Shown piece after piece: positions 32,198 to 45,631 of a DNA stretch of 64,000 bases; position 1 is the stretch's first letter, and the number at the start of each line of letters is the position of its first letter. The stretch is from Bacillus siamensis KCTC 13613. GTDB taxonomy: Bacteria; Bacillota; Bacilli; Bacillales; Bacillaceae. The notes under the pieces were generated by a model, which worked only from the letters and a program-made list of their open reading frames with translations, made no database searches and was not told the origin of the DNA. The DNA lies in NCBI RefSeq assembly GCF_000262045.1, contig NZ_AJVF01000041.1:248001-312000 (forward strand), given 5' to 3'. The position numbers were made by a program, and so were the translations under genes.

Positions 32198-33016
32198 TTG
32201 TTGGAACAGCCGATAGGAGTCATTGATTCCGGGGTTGGCGGGTTAACCGTTGCTAAGGAAATCATGAGACAGCTACCGAAGGAAAATATCATCTATGTGG
32301 GAGATACAAAACGCTGCCCGTACGGCCCGCGTCCTGAAGAAGAAGTTCTTCAATACACGTGGGAAATGACCGATTACCTGCTGGAAAACCACCATATCAA
32401 AATGCTCGTGATCGCTTGTAATACGGCCACGGCCATTGCCTTGGAGGATATTCAGCGCAAAACGGATATTCCGGTTGTCGGCGTCATTCAGCCGGGTGCG
32501 AGAACGGCGATAAAGGTGACGAAAAACCAGCATATCGGCGTCATCGGCACGATAAATACCATTAAAAGCAGAGCGTATGAGCAGGCGCTGCTCGGATTAA
32601 ATGCAGACCTTCAAGTCGAGAACACGGCTTGTCCGCTGCTGGTGCCGTTTGTGGAAAGCGGGCGTTTTCTGCAGGAATCGGCGGAGGAAGCGGTCGAAGC
32701 ATCGCTTGAGCCTTTAAAAGGTACAGCAATTGATACCTTGATTCTGGGATGCACGCATTATCCGATTTTGAAAGAACCGATTCAGGACTATATGGGAGAT
32801 CATGTGAAAATCATTTCCTCCGGTGACGAGACAGCGAGAGAAGTGAGCACCATCTTGTCTTATAAAGGTTTGTTAAACCAATCGAATCGTGCACCGGAGT
32901 ATCAGTTTCTTACAACGGGAGAGCGGAACGGCTTCGCAAAAATTGCCGAAGACTGGTTCGGCCATGAAATCGGCCATGTCGAGAGCATCTCCCTTCAAGA
33001 GCCGATCAGAAAATAA
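32198..33016 (+). CDS. racE: Glutamate racemase RacE
   Basis: Converts L- to D-glutamate, a precursor of peptidoglycan and of poly-gamma-glutamate. The catalytic cysteines are Cys74 in VIACNTATA and Cys185 in [26 protein letters not shown] marks the N-terminus. At 272 aa it has full length. The TTG start gives MLEQPIG, as in B. subtilis; the second codon is also TTG. It shares an operon with ysmB and is closed by a strong terminator. Cytosolic. Confidence 0.96.
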   Translation: MLEQPIGVIDSGVGGLTVAKEIMRQLPKENIIYVGDTKRCPYGPRPEEEVLQYTWEMTDYLLENHHIKMLVIACNTATAIALEDIQRKTDIPVVGVIQPGARTAIKVTKNQHIGVIGTINTIKSRAYEQALLGLNADLQVENTACPLLVPFVESGRFLQESAEEAVEASLEPLKGTAIDTLILGCTHYPILKEPIQDYMGDHVKIISSGDETAREVSTILSYKGLLNQSNRAPEYQFLTTGERNGFAKIAEDWFGHEIGHVESISLQEPIRK

Positions 33017-33018
33017 AT

Positions 33019-33051
33019 CAAAAAACCCGCTGTTTACGGCGGGTTTTTTTG
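33019..33051 (+). terminator. Intrinsic terminator after racE
   Basis: AACCCGC-TGTTTAC-GGCGGGTT with A run before and T run after. Confidence 0.9.
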
Positions 33052-33061
33052 CGCATCCCGG

Positions 33062-33090
33062 TCTATTTCCCGGACAGGGCTCGTATACAT
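33062..33090 (+). promoter_or_regulatory. Possible sigma-E promoter of gerM
   Basis: TCTATTT (33062-33068), 15 bases, TATACAT (33084-33090) resembles the sigma-E pattern (KMATATT, CATACAHT). gerM is known to be expressed in the mother cell. The match is imperfect. Confidence 0.4.
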
Positions 33091-33121
33091 CATAGTACAA
33101 ACAGCCTTAGGAGGGAAAAGT

Positions 33122-34207
33122 ATGCTGAAAAAAGGACCTGCAGTCATTGCTGCAACATGTCTTACTTCGGCTTTTGTATTATCAGGATGCGGTTTGTTTC
33201 AATCCGATAAAACAGCCGGGGAAATTGACCCGCCTCAAGACATTTCATATGTAAAGGGTGAAGCGGGGATACAGGCAAAATCAAAGCAATCAGAAAAAAA
33301 CGGCACGTCAAAAGCCGACCAGCCGGCCAATACAGTCATGAGAGAGCTGTATCTGATTGATAAAAACGGCTATGTCGCAGCACAGACACTGCCTCTTCCG
33401 AACAGTGAGGGAACCGCAAAGCAGGCCCTTGAGTATTTGGTTCAGGGGGGGCCTGTCTCAGAAATCCTGCCGAACGGATTCAGAGCGGTGCTTCCTGCGG
33501 ATACGACGGTAAATGTTGACATTAAAAAAGACGGTACCGCCGTCGCTGATTTTTCGAAGGAATTTAAAAACTATAAAAAAGAAGACGAACAAAAAATCCT
33601 GCAATCGATTACATGGACGCTTACCCAATTCAGCTCCATAGATAAAGTCAAAATCAGAATGAACGGGCATGAACTGAAAGAAATGCCTGTAGGCGGCACG
33701 CCGATTACGGGCGACTTAAGCAGAAAAGACGGAATTAATATTGAAACCGCCGGAGTGAATGATCTGACAGACACCCATCCGCTGACTGTATACTATCTGG
33801 CGGAAACAGAGACGAGCGAATATTACGTGCCTGTCACCAAGCGGATTGACAATTCGGAAACAAATGACATCACTGCTGCCGTTGAACAGCTCGCCGACGG
33901 GCCGGGCAAAGCAAGCGGGCTTTTGACGGACTTTAATAACGATGTTAAGCTGCTCGGCAAGCCGGAAGTAAAAGATGGCCGGGTTACACTTGACTTTAAC
34001 AGCTCTATTTACGGAAGCGCCGATGAAAAAACAAAAATGGTATCATCGGGCGTGCTGGACAGCATCGTTCTCACATTAACCGAACAGCCGTCGATAAAAA
34101 GTGTTTCTATAAAAGTAAACGGAAAATCAGAACTGGTGAATGAAAAGGGTGAATCCCTTTCAAAACCTGTTTCAAGACCGTCACAAGTGAATACGGGTAG
34201 TTTTTAA
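33122..34207 (+). CDS. gerM: Spore germination lipoprotein GerM
   Basis: The 361-aa lipoprotein is needed for sporulation and germination; in the mother cell it helps assemble the channel complex. The signal ends in the lipobox LSGC (Cys about 23), followed by a linker rich in Lys/Ser and two GerMN domains (about 75-190, LPNSEGTAKQALEYLVQGGP, and 215-345, VEQLADGPGKASGLL). Each domain contains a V.VDFS/LDFNSS-like strand. GGAGGG precedes the ATG. Monocistronic, with a sigma-E-like promoter upstream and a terminator downstream. Confidence 0.95.
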   Translation: MLKKGPAVIAATCLTSAFVLSGCGLFQSDKTAGEIDPPQDISYVKGEAGIQAKSKQSEKNGTSKADQPANTVMRELYLIDKNGYVAAQTLPLPNSEGTAKQALEYLVQGGPVSEILPNGFRAVLPADTTVNVDIKKDGTAVADFSKEFKNYKKEDEQKILQSITWTLTQFSSIDKVKIRMNGHELKEMPVGGTPITGDLSRKDGINIETAGVNDLTDTHPLTVYYLAETETSEYYVPVTKRIDNSETNDITAAVEQLADGPGKASGLLTDFNNDVKLLGKPEVKDGRVTLDFNSSIYGSADEKTKMVSSGVLDSIVLTLTEQPSIKSVSIKVNGKSELVNEKGESLSKPVSRPSQVNTGSF

Positions 34208-34230
34208 TTTGTGATTTTTGATATACTAGT

Positions 34231-34266
34231 AAAAAAGAGGTTAGCGTTCCGGGCTGCCTCTTTCTT
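34231..34266 (+). terminator. Terminator between gerM and rph
   Basis: AAAAGAGG and CCTCTTTC pair across a loop of about 16 bases, with T-rich sequence after. Confidence 0.65.
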
Positions 34267-34317
34267 TATTCACAATCCGGAACAAAAGGTTTATGTACAT
34301 ATAATCGGAGGTAAAAT

Positions 34318-35055
34318 ATGAGACACGACGGAAGACAGCACGATGAGCTGCGCCCTATCACATTTGATTTGGATTTTATCACTCACCCGGAGGGCTCTGT
34401 TTTAATTACAGCGGGAAATACAAAGGTTATCTGTAATGCATCTGTGGAAGACCGGGTGCCGCCATTTTTGCGCGGCGGAGGAAAAGGCTGGATCACAGCG
34501 GAATACAGCATGCTTCCCCGCGCCACGAATCAAAGAACGATAAGAGAATCTTCAAAAGGAAAGGTCTCCGGCAGAACGATGGAAATCCAGCGTCTGATCG
34601 GGCGTGCGCTTCGGGCCGTCGTTGATTTGGAAAAGCTCGGCGAACGGACGATCTGGATCGACTGTGACGTCATTCAGGCGGACGGCGGAACAAGAACGGC
34701 TTCCATTACCGGCGCCTTCTTGGCAATGGCCATTGCGGCCGGAAAACTCGTGAAAAGCGGCGTTATCAAAACTTCTCCCGTGACAGATTATCTTGCGGCC
34801 ATTTCTGTCGGGATGGATAAAGAAGAAGGTCTGCTTTTGGATCTGAATTATGAAGAGGATTCAACGGCTGAAGTCGACATGAATATCATCATGACGGGAA
34901 GCGGACGTTTTGTAGAGCTTCAAGGGACGGGCGAAGAAGCCACATTCTCACGTGAAGATTTAAACGGACTGTTAAGCCTTGCCGAAAAAGGAATCCAGAC
35001 GCTTATTCAAAAGCAAAAAGAAGTGCTGGGAGAAACATTGCCTGAACTGAAATAA
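34318..35055 (+). CDS. rph: Ribonuclease PH
   Basis: A phosphate-dependent 3'-5' exoribonuclease that trims tRNA 3' ends. The 245-aa protein has the RNase PH signature ([75 protein letters not shown]), including the Arg-rich substrate loop. CGGAGG precedes the ATG. It forms an operon with the ITPase gene and ysnB. Confidence 0.97.
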   Translation: MRHDGRQHDELRPITFDLDFITHPEGSVLITAGNTKVICNASVEDRVPPFLRGGGKGWITAEYSMLPRATNQRTIRESSKGKVSGRTMEIQRLIGRALRAVVDLEKLGERTIWIDCDVIQADGGTRTASITGAFLAMAIAAGKLVKSGVIKTSPVTDYLAAISVGMDKEEGLLLDLNYEEDSTAEVDMNIIMTGSGRFVELQGTGEEATFSREDLNGLLSLAEKGIQTLIQKQKEVLGETLPELK

Positions 35056-35076
35056 AGAAAGAGAGGCCTGATCAGC

Positions 35077-35664
35077 GTGAAAGAAGCTATTATTGCGACA
35101 CACAATCCGGGAAAAGTAAAAGAATTTAAGGAAATACTCGAACCGAAAGGCTACAGCGTCTCTTCTTTGGCGGAAATCGGATTTACGGAAGAAATTGAGG
35201 AAACCGGACACACCTTTGAAGAAAACGCCATCTTAAAAGCGGAAGCCGTGGCAAAAGCCGTCAACAAAATGGTCATTGCAGACGACTCCGGTTTATCAGT
35301 GGACAACCTTGGAGGCAGACCGGGCGTTTATTCAGCCCGTTATGCCGGCGAAGCAAAAGATGATAAGGCGAATATGGACAAGGTGCTGTCAGAATTAAAA
35401 GGCATCGAAAAAGAGCAGCGTACGGCCCGTTTTCGCTGCGCCCTTGCCGTCAGCATGCCGGGGCAGGAAACAAGAACGGTCGAAGGTCATGTTGAAGGGT
35501 ATATTGCGGAAGAACCCGAAGGAGATAACGGGTTTGGCTATGATCCCATTTTTATTGTAAAGGATAAAGATAAAACAATGGCTCAGCTGACAAGCGCTGA
35601 GAAAAACAAAATCAGCCACAGGGCGGAGGCGCTCAAGAAACTGTCAAAGCTGCTTGACGCGTAA
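35077..35664 (+). CDS. ysnA: dITP/XTP pyrophosphatase (RdgB/Ham1 family)
   Basis: Removes non-canonical purine nucleotides such as ITP and XTP, so keeping them out of DNA and RNA. 195 aa with the Ham1 marks ATHNPGKVKEFKEIL (N-terminus), TFEENAILKAEAVAK, IADDSGLSVDNLGGRPGVYS and GFGYDPIF. The GTG start is preceded by AGAGAGG; the upstream gene ends 21 bases before. The 3' end is 16 bases before the ysnB ATG. Confidence 0.96.
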   Translation: MKEAIIATHNPGKVKEFKEILEPKGYSVSSLAEIGFTEEIEETGHTFEENAILKAEAVAKAVNKMVIADDSGLSVDNLGGRPGVYSARYAGEAKDDKANMDKVLSELKGIEKEQRTARFRCALAVSMPGQETRTVEGHVEGYIAEEPEGDNGFGYDPIFIVKDKDKTMAQLTSAEKNKISHRAEALKKLSKLLDA

Positions 35665-35680
35665 GGGGGAGCGTAATGCA

Positions 35681-36190
35681 ATGAAAGTGCTGATAATAAG
35701 TGACAGTCACGGCCTCGAAGGCGAATTGGAGACGATCTCGAAGCGGCACGAAGCCGAAGCGGATCTGATGATTCATTGCGGTGATTCAGAGCTTGATGCC
35801 GCACATCCCGCGCTTGTGCCGTATCACACGGTGAAAGGCAATTGCGACTTTGGCGTCGGGTTTCAGGAGGAGCTCCTGCTGGACGCCGGTTCAAAGAAAA
35901 TTCTGGCCGTACACGGACATCTTCACGGCATTAAACAGTCACTTTTAACTGTTTTTTACCGGGCGGAAGAGCTTGGAGCGGATATCGTCTGCTTCGGCCA
36001 CTCGCATATTGCCGGGAGTGAAGTGCTTCGGGGCAAGCTTTTGATTAACCCTGGCAGCATTCGCCTTCCGAGAGTCCGCAATGTGAAAAGCTATGCCATT
36101 CTTACTCTTACAGAAAGTGAAGGCACTGTGACGTTTTACGACGAAACGGGTCAGGAATTGAAGGACTTGGGGAATACAATCAGCTTTTAA
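35681..36190 (+). CDS. ysnB: YfcE/MJ0936-family phosphodiesterase YsnB
   Basis: A 169-aa calcineurin-like metallophosphoesterase. The metal-binding motifs are ISDSHG (start), HCGDSE, VKGNCD, VHGHLHG and GHSHIAG. It probably acts on phosphodiester bonds; the physiological substrate is unknown. ATG 35681 is preferred since the metal site begins four residues on (MKVLIISDSHG), and GGGGGAG lies about 10 bases upstream; the longer frame from 35654 overlaps ysnA. Last gene of the rph operon. Confidence 0.92.
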   Translation: MKVLIISDSHGLEGELETISKRHEAEADLMIHCGDSELDAAHPALVPYHTVKGNCDFGVGFQEELLLDAGSKKILAVHGHLHGIKQSLLTVFYRAEELGADIVCFGHSHIAGSEVLRGKLLINPGSIRLPRVRNVKSYAILTLTESEGTVTFYDETGQELKDLGNTISF

Positions 36191-36233
36191 CTTTTGATGG
36201 GGAAGATTTCTTTCTCCCCCATCAAAAGTTTCT
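36189..36233 (+). terminator. Terminator of the rph-ysnA-ysnB operon
   Basis: A perfect 14-bp stem, AACTTTTGATGGGG with CCCCATCAAAAGTT, followed by a short T run. Confidence 0.88.
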
Positions 36234-36303
36234 AAAAAAATATTGACTTATGATATGAACCTGTATATAATAAATCTTGTCGCTGATACATAAAGCAAAA
36301 CCT

Positions 36304-36377
<74 letters not shown>

Positions 36378-36380
36378 TAC

Positions 36381-36432
36381 AAAAAAGAGCTGGTGACATC
36401 AGAGTGAAAACTGATGACGCTGGCCTTTTTTA
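36381..36432 (+). terminator. Terminator after tRNA-Arg copy 1
   Basis: AAAAAAGAGC..CATCAG and CTGATG..GCCTTTTTT form a long interrupted stem with a T run. Confidence 0.7.
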
Positions 36433-36500
36433 TCGGATGACCATATTGTCAATTCGCTGACATCATGGTAAAATGATCAGCAGTACGATTTGATTTTCAT

Positions 36501-36574
<74 letters not shown>

Positions 36575-36580
36575 TATAAT

Positions 36581-36620
36581 AAAAAACCTCAAGCCCTGAC
36601 AATGGGTTTGAGGTTTTTTT
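36581..36620 (+). terminator. Terminator after tRNA-Arg copy 2
   Basis: AAAAAACCTCAAGCCC and GGGTTTGAGGTTTTTT form a strong stem. Confidence 0.9.
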
Positions 36621-36825
36621 GTATTTGTTTTTTTGTTTTATGAAATAAAAGTCCTGTATTTAATGAAAATTGTAAAGATTTTAATATAAATGAAACTTAA
36701 TGAAATATTTACCGTAAGAAATATATGTATAAAGATACTTAAGGCGCCCTTGAGTGATAAAATATCTGATTTCTATTATTTATTTTGTTAATATTTGATA
36801 GAAAGACAGCGGGAGGAATTAGCTT

Positions 36826-37011
36826 TTGAAGTACGCATTTGCATATAAAAATGACAAGATAGAAACGATCTTTTGCGGAAAAGACGAGCTGTTTGAGGAA
36901 CTGAAACAATTTTTAATGACTCAATGCGGTTTAATCATTGTTGAGGTTTCAAAGGCTGATTACGATACGGAGCAGGAAATGAATCAATGGAATGACCGTT
37001 ATACATTGTAA
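36826..37011 (+). CDS. Hypothetical protein, 61 aa
   Basis: TTG start nine bases after GGGAGGA. The product (MKYAFAYKNDKIETIFCGKD; LKQFLMTQCGLIIVEVSKAD) is a small alpha/beta protein with two cysteines and no membrane segment. It is a single-gene unit between the tRNA-Arg genes and a convergent gene, and shares a terminator with that gene. I do not recognise it. The AT-rich 200 bases upstream hold no other gene. Confidence 0.65.
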   Translation: MKYAFAYKNDKIETIFCGKDELFEELKQFLMTQCGLIIVEVSKADYDTEQEMNQWNDRYTL

Positions 37012-37016
37012 GTAAG

Positions 37017-37045
37017 AAAAAACCGGCCGTGGGAGACCGGTTTTT
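37017..37045. terminator. Bidirectional terminator
   Basis: AAAAAACCGG and CCGGTTTTT pair around CCGTGGGAGA. It serves both the 61-aa gene and the leftward Pro/Gly-rich gene. Confidence 0.85.
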
Positions 37046-37048
37046 ATA

Positions 37049-37411
37049 TCATCTGAATCCGCTCGGAGCGCTGAAGCCCCCAGCATGGCCGCTGAAACCG
37101 CCCCCGAGCGCGCCGAGATGGGACCCTGCGCCGAGGCTTCCGCCGACATCACTGAAGGTTTGACCGTAGTACCCGCTTGTATAAGGGTATGGGACGAATT
37201 GCTGCCCGGCGAATGACAGCGAGCTCTGCGGGGTCTGCTGTCCGTATCCGTATGATGGAAATCCCTGCTGAAAAGAAGGGCCGCCCTGAAACGGAGCTGT
37301 ATGCATTGGTGCCGGAGGATAATAAGACTGCGGCGGCAGAACCGGTAAAGGCGGAAATCCGGGAGGCAGGCCTTGCATGCCTGATAACATCTTATTCATG
37401 ACATCACTCAT
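37049..37411 (-). CDS. Pro/Gly/Tyr-rich protein, probable spore coat type (YsnD-like)
   Basis: The 120-aa product has a short helical start (MSDVMNKMLSGMQGLPPGFP) and then low-complexity sequence rich in Pro, Tyr, Gln, Phe and Gly (SFQQGFPSYGYGQQTPQSS, GSHLGALGGGFSGHAGGF). Such composition is common in spore coat proteins. In B. subtilis the coat-associated ysnD lies in this neighbourhood, so homology is possible but not verified. The ribosome binding site is weak (GTGAAG). Confidence 0.65.
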   Translation of the reverse strand: MSDVMNKMLSGMQGLPPGFPPLPVLPPQSYYPPAPMHTAPFQGGPSFQQGFPSYGYGQQTPQSSLSFAGQQFVPYPYTSGYYGQTFSDVGGSLGAGSHLGALGGGFSGHAGGFSAPSGFR

Positions 37412-37514
37412 TTCTTCACGAGATAAGAACAGTGTATGCGTATGTCTGTATAAAGAGCCTGTTCAATCTGAACGGAATATCTGACAAACAGACCGAAAAG
37501 AACATGAAAAATTG

Positions 37515-37531
37515 TGTAATAAAATGTGACA
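37515..37531 (+). promoter_or_regulatory. TnrA box upstream of ilv-leu
   Basis: TGTAATAAAATGTGACA fits the TnrA consensus (TGTNANAWWWTNTNACA) at every defined position. It lies about 160 bases upstream of the ilvB -35 box. TnrA is known to repress this operon under nitrogen limitation in B. subtilis from a distant site. Confidence 0.85.
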
Positions 37532-37628
37532 TAATCGTATAAGAACGGAAAAATTTCATGTAATCTTGAGAGATTAACAAAAAAATGATAAAAACTTTTA
37601 ACATTTACAGATCCCTTTGTACCAGTAA

Positions 37629-37642
37629 TGAAAGCGTATACA
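37629..37642 (+). promoter_or_regulatory. CcpA (cre) site
   Basis: TGAAAGCGTATACA matches the cre consensus TGWAANCGNTNWCA with one mismatch. It is 47 bases upstream of the -35 box, a place suited to activation; CcpA activates ilv-leu in B. subtilis. Confidence 0.7.
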
Positions 37643-37688
37643 AAGTAGATTGATTAATCTAAATTGTCTAATAATTATAAAAATGCTG

Positions 37689-37717
37689 TTGACACTGTCT
37701 GCAAACGGGCGTAATAT
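37689..37717 (+). promoter_or_regulatory. ilv-leu promoter
   Basis: TTGACA (37689-37694), 17 bases, TAATAT (37712-37717): a good sigma-A promoter. The transcript would begin near 37725, giving a leader of about 470 bases. Confidence 0.85.
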
Positions 37718-37828
37718 GAGTTCAAACAAAAATAAATAAATGATTCACACTAAAAAGAAAAATCATAAAACACTGAAAAACAAACAAATGAGGGTTCTTT
37801 TTTTAAATAAAAGAGCCGCCATAATAAA

Positions 37829-38127
37829 AAGCGCAGAAGAGGATAAGTAGCTTTGCAGAAGTTTTTTACAGAGAGCCGGTAACGCTGAGAGCCGGCAAAA
37901 ACAAAGCAAAGTGAACTCACCTCAGAGTGCCGGTCTGAAATGTGAAGAGTAGGACTCGGCCGAGTGAACGCAACGTTTACTCGTTATCAAAACGGATAGT
38001 AATTATCCATGAGACGGTCTTCATATGACCGTAAACAAGGGTGGTACCGCGGAAAGCAAAGCCTTTTCGCCCCTTTTGGCTATCGCATGAAATGCTTGGC
38101 TGAATGTGGGTGGGAAGGCTTTTTTAT
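37829..38127 (+). promoter_or_regulatory. Leucine T-box leader of the ilv-leu operon
   Basis: The T-box sequence AAGGGTGGTACCGCGG is at 38037-38052. Upstream are stem I elements (AGAAGAGGATAAGTAG at ~37834) and a specifier codon CTC (Leu) near 37916. Downstream AAAGCCTTTTCGCCCC and GGTGGGAAGGCTTTTTT form the terminator. Uncharged tRNA-Leu binding the specifier and the T-box would favour the antiterminator and let transcription proceed. Confidence 0.95.
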
Positions 38128-38196
38128 TTGCGTCAGCCGGCGCTGCGTTTTATGAATTTGATTTTAGAAGGGAACATTGAAAAGGAGGAACTGAAA

Positions 38197-39917
38197 ATGG
38201 GCACAAATGTACAGGCGGATACTGCGTCTGCCGATTGTACAAAGACAATGAACGGGGCTCTGATGCTGATTGAATCATTAAAGAAAGAAAAAGTCGAAAT
38301 GATCTTCGGATATCCGGGGGGAGCCGTTCTTCCGATTTACGATAAGCTTTATCAATCAGGATTGGTTCACATCCTGCCCCGGCACGAGCAAGGCGCGATT
38401 CATGCGGCCGAAGGGTATGCGAGAGTCTCGGGGAAGCCGGGGGTTGTCATCGCTACTTCAGGACCCGGAGCGACAAATTTAGTGACCGGTCTTGCGGACG
38501 CGATGATTGATTCACTGCCGCTCGTAGTGTTTACCGGCCAGGTGGCCACTTCAGTCATCGGCAGCGACGCTTTCCAGGAAGCCGACATTTTAGGAATTAC
38601 GATGCCGATTACGAAACACAGCTATCAGGTCCGCCGTCCGGAAGATCTTCCCGGTGTGATCAAAGAGGCTTTCCATATCGCCACGACGGGAAGACCGGGT
38701 CCGGTATTAATTGATATTCCGAAGGATGTCGCAGCATTTGAAGGGGAATTCAGATATGATCATGAGATCAATCTTCCGGGTTATCAGCCGGTAAAAGAGC
38801 CTAACTATCTGCAGATCCGAAAGCTCGTAGAAGCTGTCAGCAGTGCGAAAAAGCCGGTTATTTTAGCCGGAGCGGGTGTTTTGCACGGTAAAGCTTCAGA
38901 AGATTTAAAAAATTATGCCGAACAGCAGCAAATACCGGTAGCCCACACGCTTCTCGGTCTGGGCGGTTTCCCGGCAGATCATCCTCTCTTTCTGGGAATG
39001 GCGGGAATGCACGGCACATACACAGCGAATATGGCGCTTTACCACTGTGACTTGCTGATCAGCATCGGAGCTCGGTTCGATGATCGTGTGACCGGAAATC
39101 TGAAGCATTTTGCAAAATCGGCCAAAGTGGCGCACATCGATATTGATCCGGCTGAAATCGGAAAAATTATCGAAACGCAGATCCCGGTGGTCGGCGACAG
39201 TAAAATCGTCCTTCAGGAACTATTGAAGCAAAACGGAAAACAGGGACAGTCAGCTGAATGGAAACAGCAGCTTTCTGAATGGAAAGAAGAATATCCGCTC
39301 TGGTATACAGACGACAGTGAAGAGGGCTTAAAACCCCAAAAGCTGATTGAGTATATTCACCAATTCACAAACGGAGAGGCGATTGTGGCGACGGATGTCG
39401 GTCAGCACCAGATGTGGGCGGCTCAGTTTTATCCTTTCCGAAAGGCTGATAAGTGGGTGACCTCGGGAGGGCTCGGCACAATGGGCTTCGGCCTTCCGGC
39501 GGCTATCGGAGCGCAGCTGGCTGATCGTAACGCCACGGTCGTTGCCATCCTCGGAGACGGCGGTTTTCAGATGACCCTGCAGGAGTTAGATGTCATCCGG
39601 CAGCTGAATCTTCCGGTCAAAGTGATTATTTTGAACAATGAATGTCTGGGCATGGTCAGACAGTGGCAGGAAATCTTCTATGAAGAACGCTACTCTGAAT
39701 CCAAATTCTCGGCGCAGCCTGACTTTGTCAAATTGTCAGAAGCCTACGGCATTAAAGGCATCCGGATTACATCAGAAGAAGAGGCGGAAGAAGAGCTGAA
39801 AAAGGCGCTTTCATCAAAAGAGCCGGCCGTTATTGACGTCCGGGTCGCCAAAAGCGAAAAAGTATTCCCGATGATTGCGCCGGGTAAAGGACTTCATGAA
39901 ATGGTGGGGGTGAAACC

Positions 39918-39921
<4 letters not shown>
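38197..39921 (+). CDS. ilvB: Acetolactate synthase large subunit
   Basis: Catalyses the first shared step of valine, leucine and isoleucine synthesis, using ThDP and FAD. The 574-aa protein shows [20 protein letters not shown] then [11 protein letters not shown], the catalytic Glu in [15 protein letters not shown], and the ThDP motif GDGGFQ...ILNNE near 470-505. ATG 38197 follows AAAGGAGG; the longer open frame from 38104 runs through the T-box terminator. First gene of a seven-gene operon. Confidence 0.97.
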
Positions 39922-43030
<3,109 letters not shown>

Positions 43031-43050
43031 TAGAAAGGAGAACGTTTGAT

Positions 43051-44148
43051 TTGAAAAAACGCATTGCTTTGCTTCCCGGTGACGGGATCGGACCGGAAGT
43101 GGCGGAATCAGCGGCAGATGTATTGAAAAGCGTTGCCGAACAATTCGGACATGAATTTGAATTTGAAAACGGGCTGATCGGGGGCGCGGCTATTGACGCC
43201 CATCAAAATCCCCTTCCTGAGGAGACGGTGGCTCTTTGCGAGAGGTCTGACGCCATCCTGCTCGGTGCAGTCGGCGGACCGAAATGGGACCAAAATCCTC
43301 CGGAGCTCAGACCGGAAAAAGGCCTGCTCGGCATCAGAAAAAAACTCGGCCTGTTTGCCAATCTGCGTCCGGTGACCGTATTTGAAAGCCTGTCTGAGGC
43401 ATCTCCGCTGAAAAAAGAATATATCAGCGGCGTTGACTTTGTAATCGTCAGGGAACTGACGGGCGGCCTCTACTTCGGAGAGCCGAGCAGACAGTATGTC
43501 AATGAAGCGGGAGAAAAAGAAGCGGTCGATACCCTCTTTTATAAGAAAGAAGAAATCGAACGCGTTGTCAGAGAAGCCTTTAAAATGGCAGCCGGCAGAA
43601 AAGGAAAAGTGACGTCAGTTGATAAGGCGAATGTGCTTTCCTCAAGCAGGCTGTGGCGTGAAACGGCAGATGAAATCGCAAAAGAATTTTCTGATGTGAC
43701 GCTTGAACATATGCTTGTCGATAATGCTGCGATGCAGCTCATCTATGCTCCGAACCAGTTTGACGTCATCGTAACTGAAAACATGTTCGGCGATATATTA
43801 AGTGATGAAGCCTCCATGCTGACAGGTTCGCTCGGCATGCTGCCGTCAGCCAGTCTATCAAGTTCAGGTCTTCACTTGTTTGAACCGGTGCATGGATCTG
43901 CGCCTGACATCGCCGGTAAAGGGATGGCCAATCCGTTTGCGGCGATTTTATCAGCGGCGATGCTTTTGAGAACATCTTTCGGGCTTGAAAACGAAGCGCA
44001 GGCGGTAGAAAAGGCGGTTGCAAAGGTGCTTGCAGACGGCAGCCGTACACGTGATATCGCCCGGGACGGCCAATATGCCGGAACGCATGACATTACTGAA
44101 AAAGTAAAAGCCGCAATAGCCGGCGCAAATACAAAATCTATAGTGTGA
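43051..44148 (+). CDS. leuB: 3-isopropylmalate dehydrogenase
   Basis: NAD-dependent oxidative decarboxylase of leucine synthesis. At 365 aa, with [33 protein letters not shown], and the metal/substrate region [23 protein letters not shown] 43051 follows AGAAAGGAG by about 12 bases and gives [10 protein letters not shown]; the longer open frame overlaps leuA. Confidence 0.97.
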   Translation: MKKRIALLPGDGIGPEVAESAADVLKSVAEQFGHEFEFENGLIGGAAIDAHQNPLPEETVALCERSDAILLGAVGGPKWDQNPPELRPEKGLLGIRKKLGLFANLRPVTVFESLSEASPLKKEYISGVDFVIVRELTGGLYFGEPSRQYVNEAGEKEAVDTLFYKKEEIERVVREAFKMAAGRKGKVTSVDKANVLSSSRLWRETADEIAKEFSDVTLEHMLVDNAAMQLIYAPNQFDVIVTENMFGDILSDEASMLTGSLGMLPSASLSSSGLHLFEPVHGSAPDIAGKGMANPFAAILSAAMLLRTSFGLENEAQAVEKAVAKVLADGSRTRDIARDGQYAGTHDITEKVKAAIAGANTKSIV

Positions 44149-44197
44149 CGCTTTAAAGAAAGCGGTCTTAGTTCATAGGTAGAGGGAGGAAACAAAG

Positions 44198-45616
44198 ATG
44201 ATGCCTCGAACAATCATCGAAAAGATTTGGGATCGGCATGTTGTAAAAAGCGGTGAAGGAAAACCCGACCTTCTCTATATTGATCTGCACTTAATTCATG
44301 AGGTGACGTCTCCTCAGGCGTTTGAAGGATTAAGGCAGAAGGGAAGAAAAGTCAGACGGCCGCAGAATACATTCGCGACGATGGATCACAATATTCCGAC
44401 CGTCAACCGTTTTGACATTAAAGATGAAGTCGCAAAGCGCCAAGTAACCGCGCTTGAAAGAAATTGCGAGGAGTTCGGCGTCCGTCTTGCGGATCTTCAC
44501 AGCGCAGATCAGGGGATCGTTCACGTAGTCGGACCTGAGCTTGGTCTGACACTTCCGGGGAAAACGATCGTTTGCGGAGACAGTCATACATCGACTCACG
44601 GTGCATTCGGGGCGCTTGCTTTCGGTATCGGCACAAGTGAGGTGGAGCATGTTCTCTCCACACAGACACTCTGGCAGCAACGGCCGAAAACGCTAGAAAT
44701 CCGCGTTGACGGAACGCTCCAAAAAGGAGTGACCGCGAAGGATGTCATCTTGTCGGTCATCGGAAAATACGGGGTGAAATTCGGTACCGGATATGTCATT
44801 GAATACACCGGGGATGTATTCAGAAACATGTCCATGGACGAACGCATGACGGTCTGCAATATGTCAATAGAAGCGGGAGCCCGTGCGGGACTGATCGCTC
44901 CTGATGAAACGACGATTGAATACTGTAAAAACCGTAAATACGCGCCAAAAGGCGAGGAATTTGAAAAAGCCGCCGCAGAATGGAAAGCATTAAAAACCGA
45001 TCCGGGCGCCGTATACGATCATTCCATCGTGTTAGACGGCAGCGAGATTTCTCCAATGGTAACTTGGGGCATCAACCCAGGCATGGTTCTTCCGGTCGAT
45101 GCCCAAATACCTGCGCCGGAAACCATTGATTCTGAAGACGATAAAAAAGAGGCCATCCGTGCCTACGAATACATGGGGATTGAACCGAATCAAAAAATTG
45201 AAGAGATTAAAGTCGACCATGTGTTTATCGGCTCATGTACAAATTCGCGGATGACCGACCTTCGCCAGGCTGCTGATATGATCAAAGGCCGAAAAGTCGC
45301 CGACAGCGTCAGAGCCATTGTGGTGCCGGGCTCTCAAAGCGTGAAACAGCAGGCGGAGGAAGAAGGGCTGCACCGTGTGTTTCTTGAAGCGGGCTTTGAA
45401 TGGAGAGAATCAGGCTGCAGCATGTGCCTCAGTATGAACAATGATGTCGTGCCTGAAGGGGAACGATGCGCTTCCACATCCAACCGCAACTTCGAAGGCA
45501 GACAGGGAAAAGGCGCGAGAACACACCTTGTCAGTCCTGCTATGGCCGCAATGGCAGCCATTCACGGGCATTTCGTCGATGTAAGAAAGTTTTATCAAGA
45601 AAAAACAGTTGTGTAA
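44198..45616 (+). CDS. leuC: 3-isopropylmalate dehydratase large subunit
   Basis: [4Fe-4S] aconitase-family isomerase working with LeuD. The 472-aa protein shows [20 protein letters not shown], and cluster cysteines in [12 protein letters not shown] and [17 protein letters not shown] precedes the start. Confidence 0.97.
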   Translation: MMPRTIIEKIWDRHVVKSGEGKPDLLYIDLHLIHEVTSPQAFEGLRQKGRKVRRPQNTFATMDHNIPTVNRFDIKDEVAKRQVTALERNCEEFGVRLADLHSADQGIVHVVGPELGLTLPGKTIVCGDSHTSTHGAFGALAFGIGTSEVEHVLSTQTLWQQRPKTLEIRVDGTLQKGVTAKDVILSVIGKYGVKFGTGYVIEYTGDVFRNMSMDERMTVCNMSIEAGARAGLIAPDETTIEYCKNRKYAPKGEEFEKAAAEWKALKTDPGAVYDHSIVLDGSEISPMVTWGINPGMVLPVDAQIPAPETIDSEDDKKEAIRAYEYMGIEPNQKIEEIKVDHVFIGSCTNSRMTDLRQAADMIKGRKVADSVRAIVVPGSQSVKQQAEEEGLHRVFLEAGFEWRESGCSMCLSMNNDVVPEGERCASTSNRNFEGRQGKGARTHLVSPAMAAMAAIHGHFVDVRKFYQEKTVV

Positions 45617-45631
45617 GGAGTGTGCGAAAAG

